64,000 nucleotides of DNA, taken from Bacillota bacterium (lineage in GTDB: Bacteria; Bacillota; Negativicutes; Sporomusales; Sporomusaceae). How positions within the stretch are numbered: the stretch's first letter is position 1; the number at the start of each line of letters is the position of its first letter. The position numbers and the translations under genes are program-made. The stretch covers positions 62,001-126,000 of the forward strand of contig JAGGAB010000001.1 of the NCBI GenBank assembly GCA_017889705.1, read 5' to 3'. The notes under the pieces were generated by a model. It was not told the DNA's origin. It saw only the letters and a list, made by a program, of their open reading frames with translations, and did no database searches. Shown one piece after another: positions 17,441-26,308 of this stretch.

Positions 17441-17905
17441 ATGAGAAACCTTAAGGAGAAAGTGGCCTATTTACATGGCTTGACACAAGGACTTAATGTT
17501 AATGCGCAGTCATCAGAGGGGAAAATTTTGCTCAATGTTATTGACGTACTGGATTCTTTTGCGGATGAAGTTCAAAATGTCAACTTAGCGCAAGTAGAAC
17601 TTGAAGATTATGTTGAATCAATTGATGAAGATCTAACCGATCTTGAAGACCAGATTTATGAAGAGTTGGATTATGACGAAAAGGAAGACAATTATGACGA
17701 GGATCATGATAATATGGTTGAAGTAGCTTGTCCGAAGTGTCAGGAACTTGTTACATTTGAATCCGGTATACTGGATGAAGATGATGACATAGAAGTAACT
17801 TGCCCTTACTGTGGGGGTGTCGTTTATGACAACACACTGGATTTTGTTGCCGATAACCGCCATGATATCTCTCAATCTAATCATATTATGCATCCTGGCA
17901 TATAA
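17441..17905 (+). CDS. CD1247-like protein: acidic coiled region plus zinc ribbon
   Basis: A 154-residue protein. Residues 1-65 are a helical domain resembling the CD1247 N-terminal domain of clostridial proteins. Residues 55-95 are very rich in Asp and Glu. Residues 97-127 form a zinc ribbon with CPKC and CPYCG. The last 25 residues show no feature. Proteins of this type lie next to efp or spoIIIA in many spore formers and have no known role. A strong ribosome site and a downstream terminator make it a single-gene or efp-linked unit. Confidence 0.75.
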   Translation: MRNLKEKVAYLHGLTQGLNVNAQSSEGKILLNVIDVLDSFADEVQNVNLAQVELEDYVESIDEDLTDLEDQIYEELDYDEKEDNYDEDHDNMVEVACPKCQELVTFESGILDEDDDIEVTCPYCGGVVYDNTLDFVADNRHDISQSNHIMHPGI

Positions 17906-17962
17906 GGAAACCCCTCTAAATATATAACTTTAGTATCCAGGGAAAGTTCTCGGATAGCTTTA

Positions 17963-17993
17963 TGATGCGGCGCCAAGGCCGCATCATTTTTTT
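17963..17993 (+). terminator. Rho-independent terminator before spoIIIA
   Basis: A 9-base-pair stem TGATGCGGC / GCCGCATCA with a 6-base loop and seven T. It separates the zinc-ribbon gene from the spoIIIA operon, which must have its own promoter in the next 100 AT-rich bases. I could not identify a clear sigma-E promoter there. Confidence 0.9.
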
Positions 17994-18097
17994 GTGTAAT
18001 AAATTTTATGAAAATAACATATCTATGTAAAGAAAAATTACTAAACACAAATTAAATTAAAAATTGCTTCTCCAAGATTTTAAAAGGATGGTTGCCC

Positions 18098-19099
18098 ATG
18101 GAAAATATCCAAAATATTCTAACAAAATATATTTATCCAATGCTGCCACCTCATATTGCGCAATTATTAATGAAACTACCTGTCAAGTTATTAGCCAATG
18201 TTACTGAAATTCGTATAAGAATAAATCAGCCATTATTATTGGTAACAGGCAATCAGGATATCATGGTTGCTGATGCTGGTCAGGAAACTAACCCCTCCCA
18301 GGCATATCGCTCTACCAGGCAAGACTTACTTAGGATTTTTCAAGTGATGTGTAAAAACTCTGTATATGCTTTTGAACCCGAATTGCAACAAGGTTACTTA
18401 ACTATCACCGGTGGTCATAGAGTTGGTTTGGCTGGACAGGCAGCAGTAATTGACGGAACAGTAAAAACACTCACCCATATCAGTTCCTTAAATATCCGGC
18501 TAGCTAGAAGTATCCCTGACTGCGCCAAACCAATTTTGCCATTTGTTATTGACCGTATTAACAAACGAATCTATAATGCTTTGCTTATTTCACCACCCCG
18601 CTGTGGCAAAACCACTATTTTACGGGATTTAATCCGCCAATTAAGTAATGGTAATGTTGATTTGGGGATTTCTGGCGTACAAATAGGTCTTGTTGACGAG
18701 CGCTCAGAGATTGCCGCCTGTGAAAATGGCATTCCCAGCATTGATCTAGGCCCCCGAGTTGATGTTCTTGATGCCTGCCCGAAAGCCAAAGGCTTATTAA
18801 TGCTGATTCGTTCTATGGCGCCGGAAGTAGTTGCTACAGATGAAATCGGGCGGGCGGAAGATGTTGCTGCAATACAGGAAGCCATTCATGCTGGCGTAAG
18901 CGTAATAACCACTGTTCATAGCAGAACAATCCATGACCTATATGAGCGGCCCTACATCGGCGAACTGGTAAAGCACAAAACGTTTGACCGTTATATTATT
19001 TTGAGTAATCGTCTAGGCCCCGGGACAATTGAAGAAATATATAATGCTAACCATGAAAAAATACATATTTATTCGAATGAGGTAAAAGTATGTGGCTGA
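18098..19099 (+). CDS. spoIIIAA: Stage III sporulation protein AA (channel ATPase)
   Basis: A 333-residue secretion-type ATPase that powers the SpoIIIA-SpoIIQ channel between mother cell and forespore. The P-loop is PRCGKTT near residue 168 and the Walker B/Asp box ATDEIG near 248. AAGGA lies 9 bases before ATG 18098; a TTG 6 bases earlier is too close to the ribosome site. It is the first of eight genes in canonical order with short overlaps, expected to be made in the mother cell under sigma-E. Confidence 0.95.
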   Translation: MENIQNILTKYIYPMLPPHIAQLLMKLPVKLLANVTEIRIRINQPLLLVTGNQDIMVADAGQETNPSQAYRSTRQDLLRIFQVMCKNSVYAFEPELQQGYLTITGGHRVGLAGQAAVIDGTVKTLTHISSLNIRLARSIPDCAKPILPFVIDRINKRIYNALLISPPRCGKTTILRDLIRQLSNGNVDLGISGVQIGLVDERSEIAACENGIPSIDLGPRVDVLDACPKAKGLLMLIRSMAPEVVATDEIGRAEDVAAIQEAIHAGVSVITTVHSRTIHDLYERPYIGELVKHKTFDRYIILSNRLGPGTIEEIYNANHEKIHIYSNEVKVCG

Positions 19100-19608
19100 A
19101 ACTGGTAGGCAGTATCATAGTTATTATTACAAGCACCTATATAGGCTTCAGCCTAGCTTCTCGTTATGCTGAACGCCCACGTCAAATCAGGCAGCTAATT
19201 AGTTGCCTGTCTGCTTTAAAATCCCATATCAATTATGCGGCAGTGCCATTACCGGAAGCTTTGTCCCAATGCACCTGCGGACTAACCGGACCTGTCGCTG
19301 ATTTTTTTCATACGACGTCATTATTATTATCGCATAGCGCCTGGTTAACACCACAAGCTGCTTTAACTCAAGTTCTCAAAGACTCAACGCAATTGGTTTT
19401 TAATCAGCCGGAAAGGGAGCTTCTTGCTTCCTTCAGCGCAACCCTTGGCAGCATGGACCGCAACGAACAGCAAAAATCATTCGAGTTAATACATGAGCAA
19501 TTATCCAGAATTCAACAAGAGGCCGAAACACGCTGCGAACAAAATGTAAAAATGTACCGATATTTAGGTGTCTGCAGCGGTCTGGCAATAGTCATAATTC
19601 TAGTATAA
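19090..19608 (+). CDS. spoIIIAB: Stage III sporulation protein AB
   Basis: A 172-residue protein with an N-terminal membrane segment (about 4-22) and a C-terminal one (155-172), between them a helical soluble part. It resembles GspF/type II secretion platform proteins and is thought to organise the SpoIIIA export machine. RPRQIRQL followed by LKSHINYAA is typical. It overlaps spoIIIAA by 10 bases. Confidence 0.92.
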   Translation: MWLKLVGSIIVIITSTYIGFSLASRYAERPRQIRQLISCLSALKSHINYAAVPLPEALSQCTCGLTGPVADFFHTTSLLLSHSAWLTPQAALTQVLKDSTQLVFNQPERELLASFSATLGSMDRNEQQKSFELIHEQLSRIQQEAETRCEQNVKMYRYLGVCSGLAIVIILV

Positions 19609-19642
19609 TCAGCATTTGTTATAACCAAGGAGGGATTAGAGC

Positions 19643-19840
19643 ATGGGGATCGATGTTTTATTCAAAATTGCTGGAGTAGGCATCTTGATTTCTGTTTTTC
19701 ACACAGCATTAAAACAAGCAGGCAAAGAGGATATGGCTCACTTATGTACGCTTGCCGGTTTTGCCCTTGTTTTATTGTGGGTCGTGCAATTGCTAGGCCA
19801 ACTGTTTAACACGGTTCAGGATGTGTTCAAGTTGTTCTAA
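19643..19840 (+). CDS. spoIIIAC: Stage III sporulation protein AC
   Basis: A 65-residue protein with two transmembrane segments (about 5-22 and 33-52) and the sequence GIDVLFKIAGVGI typical of the family. It is a small membrane subunit of the SpoIIIA channel complex. AAGGAGG precedes the ATG, and spoIIIAD follows after 13 bases. Confidence 0.93.
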   Translation: MGIDVLFKIAGVGILISVFHTALKQAGKEDMAHLCTLAGFALVLLWVVQLLGQLFNTVQDVFKLF

Positions 19841-19853
19841 GAGGTGTAAGCGC

Positions 19854-20240
19854 ATGGAAATCATCCAAATTATTGGATTAGGTTTTGTTGTCACCTTGCT
19901 AATTTTAATAATTAAACAGCAGCGTCCCGAGCTTGCTTTACAACTTACGCTCACATTATCGGCTATTATTTTTTTAATGGTTTTAACCAAACTTACGGTA
20001 GTGCTTGAGCTATTTCGGGATTTAGCGGAAAAAGCCAATATTAGCCAGATGTACTTAAACACGATTCTTAAAATTATTGGTATTGCCTATGTAACAGAAT
20101 TTGGCGCTCAGATCTGTAAGGATGCTGGTGAAGGTGCCGTTGCCGGTAAAATAGAATTTGCCGGTAAAGTACTTGTCATGATCCTGGCAGTACCAATTAT
20201 TGCTTTAGTTTTAGATACGATTGTAAGACTTATTCCTTAA
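19854..20240 (+). CDS. spoIIIAD: Stage III sporulation protein AD
   Basis: A 128-residue membrane protein with segments near 5-22, 30-50 and 100-125. The motif MYLNTILKIIGIAYVTEFG is characteristic of SpoIIIAD. ATG 19854 follows GAGGTG and fits the family start; an upstream in-frame extension would lie inside spoIIIAC. Membrane component of the feeding-tube channel. Confidence 0.93.
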   Translation: MEIIQIIGLGFVVTLLILIIKQQRPELALQLTLTLSAIIFLMVLTKLTVVLELFRDLAEKANISQMYLNTILKIIGIAYVTEFGAQICKDAGEGAVAGKIEFAGKVLVMILAVPIIALVLDTIVRLIP

Positions 20241-20252
20241 GGTGGAGTGCAC

Positions 20253-21413
20253 GTGAAAAAGGCAATACTGACAGTACTGCTGTTTATTTTATCCAGCAGT
20301 CTTGCCTGGGCAGCCGTTGATAATAGCCCGGATTTGCCCACAGAGATGCTTAATAGTGTTTCAGTTAATAATGTTAACCAGTTTATTGAGCTTATAAATA
20401 AGGAACTTAATGAAGATATGCCCTTGCTTACCAACACGACAATAAAAGACATTGCCACTAAAGGCCTTGACTTTAATTGGCAACATGTCGGCACCAAGCT
20501 GCTTTCTTATTTTTTTAAAGAGTTTGCAATAAATGTTCATCTGTTGGGGAAATTATTATTTCTGGCAGTATTGTGCGCACTTTTGCAAAATCTGCAGAAT
20601 TCATTTGAACAATCATCCATATCTTTATTAGCACACAGTGTGTGTTTTATCTTTTTATGTGTAATTTCTTTACATACATTTTATAATGCCCTTGCGCTTG
20701 CCAAAGACACGGTAGGCAACATGGTTGGATTTATGGAAGCATTATTGCCGCTTTTATTATCTCTGTTGGCCGGCGTGGGCGCGCTAACCTCTGCAGCCTT
20801 GCTTACTCCGCTCATGCTGCTGGTTGTGAGTGTAACAAGCGTAATTGTAAAAGATATTATTTTGCCGTTACTGTTTCTAACAGCTGTTTTAGAATGTGTC
20901 AATTATCTATCTGATCGGTACAAACTTACTAATCTAACCGGAGTACTCAAACAAGCCAGCATGATGATTCTTGGTTTGGTATTGGTAGTATTTATTGGCA
21001 TCATTACAATTCAAGGGGCTGCCGGCAGTATTGCTGATGGATTAACGCTAAGAACTGCTAAATATGCAACAGCGGTCTTTATACCGGTAGTGGGTAAAAT
21101 GTTTGCCGATACTGTTGAGTTGGTTATGGGGGCATCACTGTTATTAAAAAATTCAGTAGGTATCTTTGGTATGGTGACTGTTGCTTCATTATGTGCATTA
21201 CCACTTATAAAACTTATGTCCTTGGTGGCTGTAATGAAGATAGTGGGGGCGTTAATTCAGCCTATGGGTGATGAAAAAATGGCTAAATGCCTTGATGCCA
21301 TGAGCAACAATCTGTTATTAGTATTTGCTGCTGTACTCACCGTTGCTTTAATGTTTTTCTTGGTAGTTACCATGATTATCGCCACAGGAAGTGCCGCAAC
21401 AATGCTTCGATAG
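20253..21413 (+). CDS. spoIIIAE: Stage III sporulation protein AE
   Basis: A 386-residue polytopic protein with a signal peptide (MKKAILTVLLFILSSSLAWA), an exported helical part to about residue 85 and then seven or so membrane segments. It is the large permease-like subunit of the SpoIIIA complex. Of two GTG codons, 20253 is preferred because GGTGGAG lies 5 bases upstream. The cleavable signal matches B. subtilis SpoIIIAE. Confidence 0.93.
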   Translation: MKKAILTVLLFILSSSLAWAAVDNSPDLPTEMLNSVSVNNVNQFIELINKELNEDMPLLTNTTIKDIATKGLDFNWQHVGTKLLSYFFKEFAINVHLLGKLLFLAVLCALLQNLQNSFEQSSISLLAHSVCFIFLCVISLHTFYNALALAKDTVGNMVGFMEALLPLLLSLLAGVGALTSAALLTPLMLLVVSVTSVIVKDIILPLLFLTAVLECVNYLSDRYKLTNLTGVLKQASMMILGLVLVVFIGIITIQGAAGSIADGLTLRTAKYATAVFIPVVGKMFADTVELVMGASLLLKNSVGIFGMVTVASLCALPLIKLMSLVAVMKIVGALIQPMGDEKMAKCLDAMSNNLLLVFAAVLTVALMFFLVVTMIIATGSAATMLR

Positions 21414-21431
21414 GGGTTGATACGTCAATAT

Positions 21432-22049
21432 ATGATTGCGTATATTACAGCTTGGATCAAAGATATTATCTTTGTAGTATTGTTTTCCTCTTTTCTTGAA
21501 ATATTGCTACCTAACAGCAATATGCAAAAATTTGTCCGGGTAATTCTGGGATTATTTATATTGCTGACTATTTTAAATCCTATAATTGTATTCTTAGAGA
21601 GTCGCTTAACTGCAGATCAACTGCCCGCTATGGCAGCTCAAGCTGACACCAGAAAAATTACTGCCGACATTTTAAGCACAGTTAATAATGTGGCTGATAA
21701 ACGCGAACAATTGGCCTATGATCTATATGCGAGAGACTTAGCCAAACAAATTAGAGCAACAGTTATGTCTATTGATGGTGTTGCCAATGCGAAAGTTCTT
21801 GTTACTATTGAACCTTCATCACCAGAGAACAAACAAGCAGGTAAACTTAAAAATGTAGCCATTTATATCGAACCAGGTCTTGCTAAAGACGAGCGTAAAA
21901 TTGCCAAAGTAACCATTGACGTTGCTAAACCAAAATCAACTGAGGACCAACATGAATTATCGGCTGCGCTTATAGATAAAACTACGCGAACAGTGACCGA
22001 ATTATATCAGCTTAAATCAAATCAGGTGGAAGTTTTACGAATGAATTAA
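21432..22049 (+). CDS. spoIIIAF: Stage III sporulation protein AF
   Basis: A protein of about 205 residues with two N-terminal membrane segments (about 8-25 and 35-53) followed by a soluble domain that probably has the ring-building fold shared with SpoIIIAG and AH. WIKDIIFVVLFSSFLEILLPNS is typical. The start is uncertain: ATG 21432 fits the family length but is 15 bases from AGGGG, while a TTG at 21417 touches that ribosome site. Confidence 0.88.
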   Translation: MIAYITAWIKDIIFVVLFSSFLEILLPNSNMQKFVRVILGLFILLTILNPIIVFLESRLTADQLPAMAAQADTRKITADILSTVNNVADKREQLAYDLYARDLAKQIRATVMSIDGVANAKVLVTIEPSSPENKQAGKLKNVAIYIEPGLAKDERKIAKVTIDVAKPKSTEDQHELSAALIDKTTRTVTELYQLKSNQVEVLRMN

Positions 22050-22067
22050 GGGGGTACTGCGATTACC

Positions 22068-22685
22068 ATGAGTACGCAAGGAAGTTCGTTAAAGGAATGG
22101 CTGTCAGGAGTAAAAAACAGCATGCCGAACAAAATTTTGAAATCAGGAGCAATCAATACTAAATTAATAACTTTAGGGCTGCTTGGAATTGTATTGATTT
22201 TATTTGGCTGCCTATATGAATCATTAACACCTGCACCTAGTCCCAACCTTCCCATAGAAAGCGTAAAAACTGCGCCGACCATAAACCGCAGCTACGAAGA
22301 AGCTCTTGAAAGCAAAATTGGCAACTTACTTGCGCAGGTTAAAGGAGCAGGCGCTGTATCAGTAAGTATAACGTTGGAGAAAAGCAGTAAACAAGAACAT
22401 GCCCGCAATATCACTAAAGAAACCAAAACAATACAAGAGAAAGACAATGCTGGCGGCACTCGAACCACAACTGAGTCCAAAGAAATTGAACAGGTATTAT
22501 TAAGTAAAGAAAATGGTGCTGACAAACCGGTAATGGTTCAAGAATATAAACCTGTCATTAAAGGTGTATTGGTAGTTGCGGAAGGCGCCTATGATTCAAC
22601 AGTTAAATCAAGCCTTACCAAAGCTGTTGGGGCAGGCCTTGGAATTCCCGCATATAAAATAACAGTTCTCCCCCAAAGAAAGTGA
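22068..22685 (+). CDS. spoIIIAG: Stage III sporulation protein AG
   Basis: A 205-residue protein with one membrane segment (about 36-52) and a ring-building domain in the forespore-facing space. In B. subtilis SpoIIIAG forms a 30-fold ring of the channel. EESKIGNLLAQVKGAGAVSV-like and PAYKITVLPQ segments mark the domain, interrupted by a polar Lys/Glu-rich insert (about 105-150), also usual. The AGGGGG ribosome site is 13 bases from ATG 22068, longer than ideal. Confidence 0.93.
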   Translation: MSTQGSSLKEWLSGVKNSMPNKILKSGAINTKLITLGLLGIVLILFGCLYESLTPAPSPNLPIESVKTAPTINRSYEEALESKIGNLLAQVKGAGAVSVSITLEKSSKQEHARNITKETKTIQEKDNAGGTRTTTESKEIEQVLLSKENGADKPVMVQEYKPVIKGVLVVAEGAYDSTVKSSLTKAVGAGLGIPAYKITVLPQRK

Positions 22686-22696
22686 GGTTTAGCATT

Positions 22697-23239
22697 ATGA
22701 AAATAATATCGGTTTTTTCTATAAACAAACTAGGAAAATTCGCTTCATTACTTGTAGTACTAGGCGTACTACTCCTGTTGGTGAGTAGTCTGTATAATTA
22801 TTTTCAGGACGCTCTTCAGGTCAGAGCGAATAGATCAAATGCTATGCAAGTGTCAAAACAGATAGTCTCTGATCAAATTGTGCCAGTTATGGCTCCGGAC
22901 TTTTTCACCGAATACCGGTTAGAGCGAGATAAAATTCGTAGTGAACGATCTGATCTTTTACGTGAAATTATTCAAAATGCATCTTCGCAGGATGCCAAAC
23001 AGCAAGCACAAGAAAGTATTCTCAAAATGACTCTCGAAAAACAGCGGGAAATGGAAATGGAAAACCTTATTAAAGCAAAGGGCTTTGCTGATGCATTAGT
23101 CTTTATCCGTGACAATTCTGTTAGCGCAGTTGTCAAAACGTCAGAGCTTACCCGTGAAGAAGTAATCCAGGTTGCGGAAGTAATCAGTCGTATTTCCGGA
23201 GTTAAACCAGGAGACATAACTATTAGTGCAAAACCTTAG
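22697..23239 (+). CDS. spoIIIAH: Stage III sporulation protein AH
   Basis: A 180-residue membrane-anchored protein: one N-terminal segment (about 13-33), a long helical linker, and a YscJ/FliF-like domain at the C-terminus ending in VISRISGVKPGDITISAKP. SpoIIIAH pairs with forespore SpoIIQ to hold the two membranes together. ATG 22697 is preferred over an in-frame GTG at 22682 that overlaps the stop of spoIIIAG. It ends the operon; no terminator is seen before the asp23 promoter. Confidence 0.93.
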   Translation: MKIISVFSINKLGKFASLLVVLGVLLLLVSSLYNYFQDALQVRANRSNAMQVSKQIVSDQIVPVMAPDFFTEYRLERDKIRSERSDLLREIIQNASSQDAKQQAQESILKMTLEKQREMEMENLIKAKGFADALVFIRDNSVSAVVKTSELTREEVIQVAEVISRISGVKPGDITISAKP

Positions 23240-23271
23240 TTGGTACAGAGGTGCGAATTTTTCTGCCCAAA

Positions 23272-23300
23272 TTGTAAAATTGGAAAAAGCTTGGTATAAT
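23272..23300 (+). promoter_or_regulatory. Sigma-A promoter of the asp23-amaP unit
   Basis: TTGTAA at 23272-23277, a 17-base spacer and TATAAT at 23295-23300, about 70 bases upstream of asp23. Confidence 0.7.
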
Positions 23301-23368
23301 AATATAGTTATAAGATATCGGTCTAACTAATAGATATTACTACTCATATGAATGTTAGGGGGGTTGGA

Positions 23369-23770
23369 GTGGAAAAGCGAGAACGCATCGAGAAGACTGA
23401 ACATAATGATGTTGGTTCGATTCGAATAGCTGATGAAGTGGTAGGTATTATAGCTGGACTCGCAGCAACTGAGGTAGATGGGGTTGCTGGTATGAGTGCA
23501 GGTTTAGTCGGTGGTATTGCTGAAATGCTTGGCAAAAAAAACCTATCAAAAGGTGTTAAGGTTGAAGTTGGCGAGCGCGAAGCAGCTGTTGATCTATATA
23601 TTATTGTTGAATACGGTGTTCGCATACCTGATGTAGCTTTACGAGTCCAAGAAAATGTCAAACGTGCCATAGAATCAATGACTGGTCTTGACGTCGTTGA
23701 AGTTAATATTCATGTTCAAGGCGTAGGCTTCGCTCCCGAAGGTAAAGAAGAGGATATTCGGGTGAGATAA
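23369..23770 (+). CDS. Asp23/Gls24 family envelope stress response protein
   Basis: A 133-residue Asp23 family protein with IRIADEVVGIIAGLAATEVDGVAGM, the family's N-terminal signature, and a C-terminal NIHVQGV strand. In Staphylococcus Asp23 is held at the membrane by AmaP, whose gene follows. GTG 23369 has AGGGGGG at 5 bases; an ATG 21 bases earlier (23348) lacks a ribosome site. The set asp23-amaP-DUF2273 before nusB is common in Firmicutes and is tied to cell wall stress. Confidence 0.9.
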   Translation: MEKRERIEKTEHNDVGSIRIADEVVGIIAGLAATEVDGVAGMSAGLVGGIAEMLGKKNLSKGVKVEVGEREAAVDLYIIVEYGVRIPDVALRVQENVKRAIESMTGLDVVEVNIHVQGVGFAPEGKEEDIRVR

Positions 23771-23798
23771 TTGCGGAAGGCCAAAGAAAGGAGACAAT

Positions 23799-24338
23799 AT
23801 GGGGATTATTGACCGCATCATTTTATCAATATACACTTTTTTATTGGCATTTTTGTCAATTGCTGTAATTCTCCTGTCTTTACGCCTTATTCCTTTGGAA
23901 TTGGCGGGGACAAGCCTTGCTTACATATATGGACAATGGGAAGCTTCACTGATAGGGGGCGTTTTTTTCTTGGTAAGCATTCGACTACTTTTAGCCGGAT
24001 TACGTTCCCGCAAAGCAAAAGATACCATTGTTCATCATAATGATATGGGTGATGTGCATATTTCGCTTGCTGCCGTGGAAAATTTGGTAGAGAAAGTTGC
24101 CCGTCATATTCGTGGTGTACGAGGTATAAAAGTTAGCGTGGCTTTAGCAAATCCAGGACTAACAGTGAAAGTAAAAGCAGTTGTTAGCCCAGAAAGTCAT
24201 GTTCCTTCTGTTGCCGGCGAAATTCAAAATCGCGTACATGAATATATAAAAAATACAGTGGGAATTGACTTAGCAGATGTTCAGGTTACTGTAGAAAATA
24301 TTAGCAATGACTTTAAAACTAAACAACGCGTAGAATAG
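23799..24338 (+). CDS. amaP: Alkaline shock response membrane anchor protein AmaP
   Basis: A 179-residue protein with two N-terminal membrane segments (about 7-28 and 47-67) and a cytoplasmic Asp23-like domain (LAAVENLVEKVARHIRGVRG, then VQVTVENI). In Staphylococcus AmaP recruits Asp23 to the membrane. It follows asp23 by 28 bases with AAAGGAG before the ATG. The assignment rests on domain layout and the neighbours. Confidence 0.88.
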   Translation: MGIIDRIILSIYTFLLAFLSIAVILLSLRLIPLELAGTSLAYIYGQWEASLIGGVFFLVSIRLLLAGLRSRKAKDTIVHHNDMGDVHISLAAVENLVEKVARHIRGVRGIKVSVALANPGLTVKVKAVVSPESHVPSVAGEIQNRVHEYIKNTVGIDLADVQVTVENISNDFKTKQRVE

Positions 24339-24349
24339 GGGGAAAAGCA

Positions 24350-24577
24350 TTGAATTCCAGACTCTTAGAGGAAATCTGGCCACAACATAGCGGTAAAATT
24401 CTAGGGGTTCTATTCGGCTTTGTCTTTGGCATCCTTGTGATTATTTTTGGTTTTTTCAGCACACTATTCGTAGCATTATGTGTTACAGCCGGCTATATTG
24501 TCGGTAAACGCATTGATCAAAAAGAAGACATTATGGAAATATTGGACAAGCTGCTGCCACCAGGTTATAATCGGTAG
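24350..24577 (+). CDS. DUF2273 small membrane protein
   Basis: A 75-residue protein with two close hydrophobic segments (about 18-37 and 38-52) and a charged tail with KRIDQKEDIMEILDKLLPPG. This is the DUF2273 type that nearly always accompanies amaP and asp23. TTG 24350 follows AGGGGGAAAAG. It probably belongs to the same membrane complex; no biochemical role is known. Confidence 0.85.
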   Translation: MNSRLLEEIWPQHSGKILGVLFGFVFGILVIIFGFFSTLFVALCVTAGYIVGKRIDQKEDIMEILDKLLPPGYNR

Positions 24578-24599
24578 TTGCTTAAGAAAGAGGTAATTT

Positions 24600-25013
24600 A
24601 TGAGTCGCAGAAAGGCCCGAGAAATGGCTGTTCAGGCACTGTTTCAACTAGATTTTAATACAGATGTTACCACAGAAGAAGCACTCAATTCTGTATTGCA
24701 TGAGCGGGAAGATACCAATGAAACTACCAGACTTTACGCCCAATCATTGGTTGAAGGTACAAAGCAAAACCTTGCAGCAATTGACGAATATATATCCGAA
24801 TTATCTCGCGAATGGAAAATTGATCGAATGGCTGGCGTTGACCGTAATATTGCCAGAATGGCGATTTACGAAATGAAATATGGCCAAGAGTGCCTTGATC
24901 CGGGCGTTGCTATTAATGAAGCAGTTGAGTTGGCTAAAACTTTTGGTACAGAGGACTCTAGCCGCTTTATTAATGGAATTTTAGGGTCAATTGTAAAAAA
25001 TAAAAAGCTATGA
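24600..25013 (+). CDS. nusB: Transcription antitermination factor NusB
   Basis: A 137-residue all-helical Nus[19 protein letters not shown] at the start and [17 protein letters not shown] near the C-terminus are diagnostic. NusB with NusE binds boxA RNA in rRNA leaders and helps antitermination. GAGGT precedes the ATG. The next gene begins in an ATGA overlap with the stop. Confidence 0.95.
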   Translation: MSRRKAREMAVQALFQLDFNTDVTTEEALNSVLHEREDTNETTRLYAQSLVEGTKQNLAAIDEYISELSREWKIDRMAGVDRNIARMAIYEMKYGQECLDPGVAINEAVELAKTFGTEDSSRFINGILGSIVKNKKL

Positions 25014-25969
25014 CAAATTATTTCCTGGGGATAGATACCAGTTGTTATACTACTTCAGTAGCTATACTGGATGAGCAGCTGCAAGTGGTCGCTGATTGCC
25101 GGCGCATCTTAATAGTAAAACCAGGTAAACGCGGGCTTCAGCAATCAGAGATGGTATTTCAGCACACTCGCAATCTACCTGATTTATTTACTCAAGCATG
25201 TCTAAAACTTAAAACCCCAATATGTTTCAAAGCCATTGGGGTTTCGGCTTTTCCACGGCCATTGCCGGATTCCTATATGCCGGCATTTTTAGTGGGGGAA
25301 GGTTATGCCAAAGTATTAGCACTTAGTCAAGCCAGCCCACTTTATCGCATCAGCCATCAGGAGAATCATATTTTAGCCGGAATTCGCTCTGCTAGCGGCC
25401 CAACAGCTTCCAGCTTTTTAGCTGTTCATTTGTCGGGGGGAACAACTGAGATTGTTAAGGTAACAAAAACTCTCCCGGAATCGCAGTCGCTGTCTATTGA
25501 TATTCTGGGTGGAACGCAAGATATTCATGCTGGGCAATTAGTTGATCGCGTCGGTGTTTTGTTAGGTCTCCCATTTCCTGCAGGACCTCACCTGGAAACA
25601 TTAGCAGCTCACTCTCATGAGCAAGCTGTTAAAATTCCGGTTACTATTCGAGATTGTTCGTTAAGTTTCTCTGGTCCGGAGACCTATATCCGCAAACTGC
25701 TGTCACAAGCAATTGAGCCTGCGGCAATTGCTGCCGGAGTTGAACTTTGTATTGCCACGGCAGTAGCTGCTATGATAAAACAGGCCATTTCCCAAACCGG
25801 ACTTACCGAGGTATTGCTGGTGGGGGGAGTAACAGCCAATCAATACATTCGGGAATATCTCATCACGCAACTTGACACTACCGGTTTGGCAAAATTATAT
25901 TTCCCTGAACCAGAGTATAGTCCTGACAATGCAACCGGCACTGCTTATTTTGCCTTGCTTAATCAATAA
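25010..25969 (+). CDS. TsaD/Kae1-like ASKHA protein (paralogue of the t6A enzyme)
   Basis: A 319-residue member of the Kae1/TsaD/YgjD superfamily. It keeps the metal site HxxxH (HQENH near residue 118), the phosphate loop [19 protein letters not shown], and the C-terminal Asp in SPDNATGTA. It differs from true TsaD (about 335 residues) in the metal motif surroundings and in several insertions. Annotations often call this group an O-sialoglycoprotein endopeptidase, which is not a reliable function. The true tsaD is presumably elsewhere, so this may be a specialised paralogue found in clostridia. It overlaps nusB by 4 bases. Confidence 0.78.
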   Translation: MTNYFLGIDTSCYTTSVAILDEQLQVVADCRRILIVKPGKRGLQQSEMVFQHTRNLPDLFTQACLKLKTPICFKAIGVSAFPRPLPDSYMPAFLVGEGYAKVLALSQASPLYRISHQENHILAGIRSASGPTASSFLAVHLSGGTTEIVKVTKTLPESQSLSIDILGGTQDIHAGQLVDRVGVLLGLPFPAGPHLETLAAHSHEQAVKIPVTIRDCSLSFSGPETYIRKLLSQAIEPAAIAAGVELCIATAVAAMIKQAISQTGLTEVLLVGGVTANQYIREYLITQLDTTGLAKLYFPEPEYSPDNATGTAYFALLNQ

Positions 25970-26045
25970 ACTCTTATAGCGTAACTCACCATTGCCATCT
26001 TCCTTGCATAATATACAAAAATCGTATATTCCAGGAGGTGGCACC

Positions 26046-26183
26046 ATGGTACCTTATATTTTGACAGGTGCACTAATTGGTTCAATTGTTGGACATCTAA
26101 TTCCACCTGGCTATTTTTTTTGGTTTATGGTGGGAAGTGTTGGCGGTTACTTGATACAGCGCTATTGGGGTTCCCGCTTTTAG
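26046..26183 (+). CDS. 45-residue membrane protein
   Basis: A tiny protein made of two hydrophobic segments: VPYILTGALIGSIVGHL, then a PPG turn, then FFWFMVGSVGGYLIQ, ending in RYWGSRF. A strong AGGAGGTG ribosome site lies just before ATG 26046, which favours this start over an in-frame ATG at 25992. A terminator follows. It resembles small glycine-zipper proteins. No family is recognised. Confidence 0.65.
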   Translation: MVPYILTGALIGSIVGHLIPPGYFFWFMVGSVGGYLIQRYWGSRF

Positions 26184-26236
26184 AGAGATACAAGCAAAAT
26201 TACAAGCCAGGCAGAAGGCTTCTAAAAACTCTTTAG

Positions 26237-26260
26237 CCAGACTTATGTCTGGTTTTTTTT
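26237..26260 (+). terminator. Rho-independent terminator before xseA
   Basis: A 6-base-pair stem CCAGAC / GTCTGG with loop TTAT and an eight-T tract. Confidence 0.88.
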
Positions 26261-26308
26261 GCATTTTTAGGTTATTATTATTAACAGTAAATTTAATGGA
26301 GTATTGCT

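Noticed and set aside
17994..18097. Sigma-E promoter for spoIIIA
   Set aside because: Some CATA-like sequences exist (CATATCT near 18018), but none has an acceptable -35 at the right spacing.
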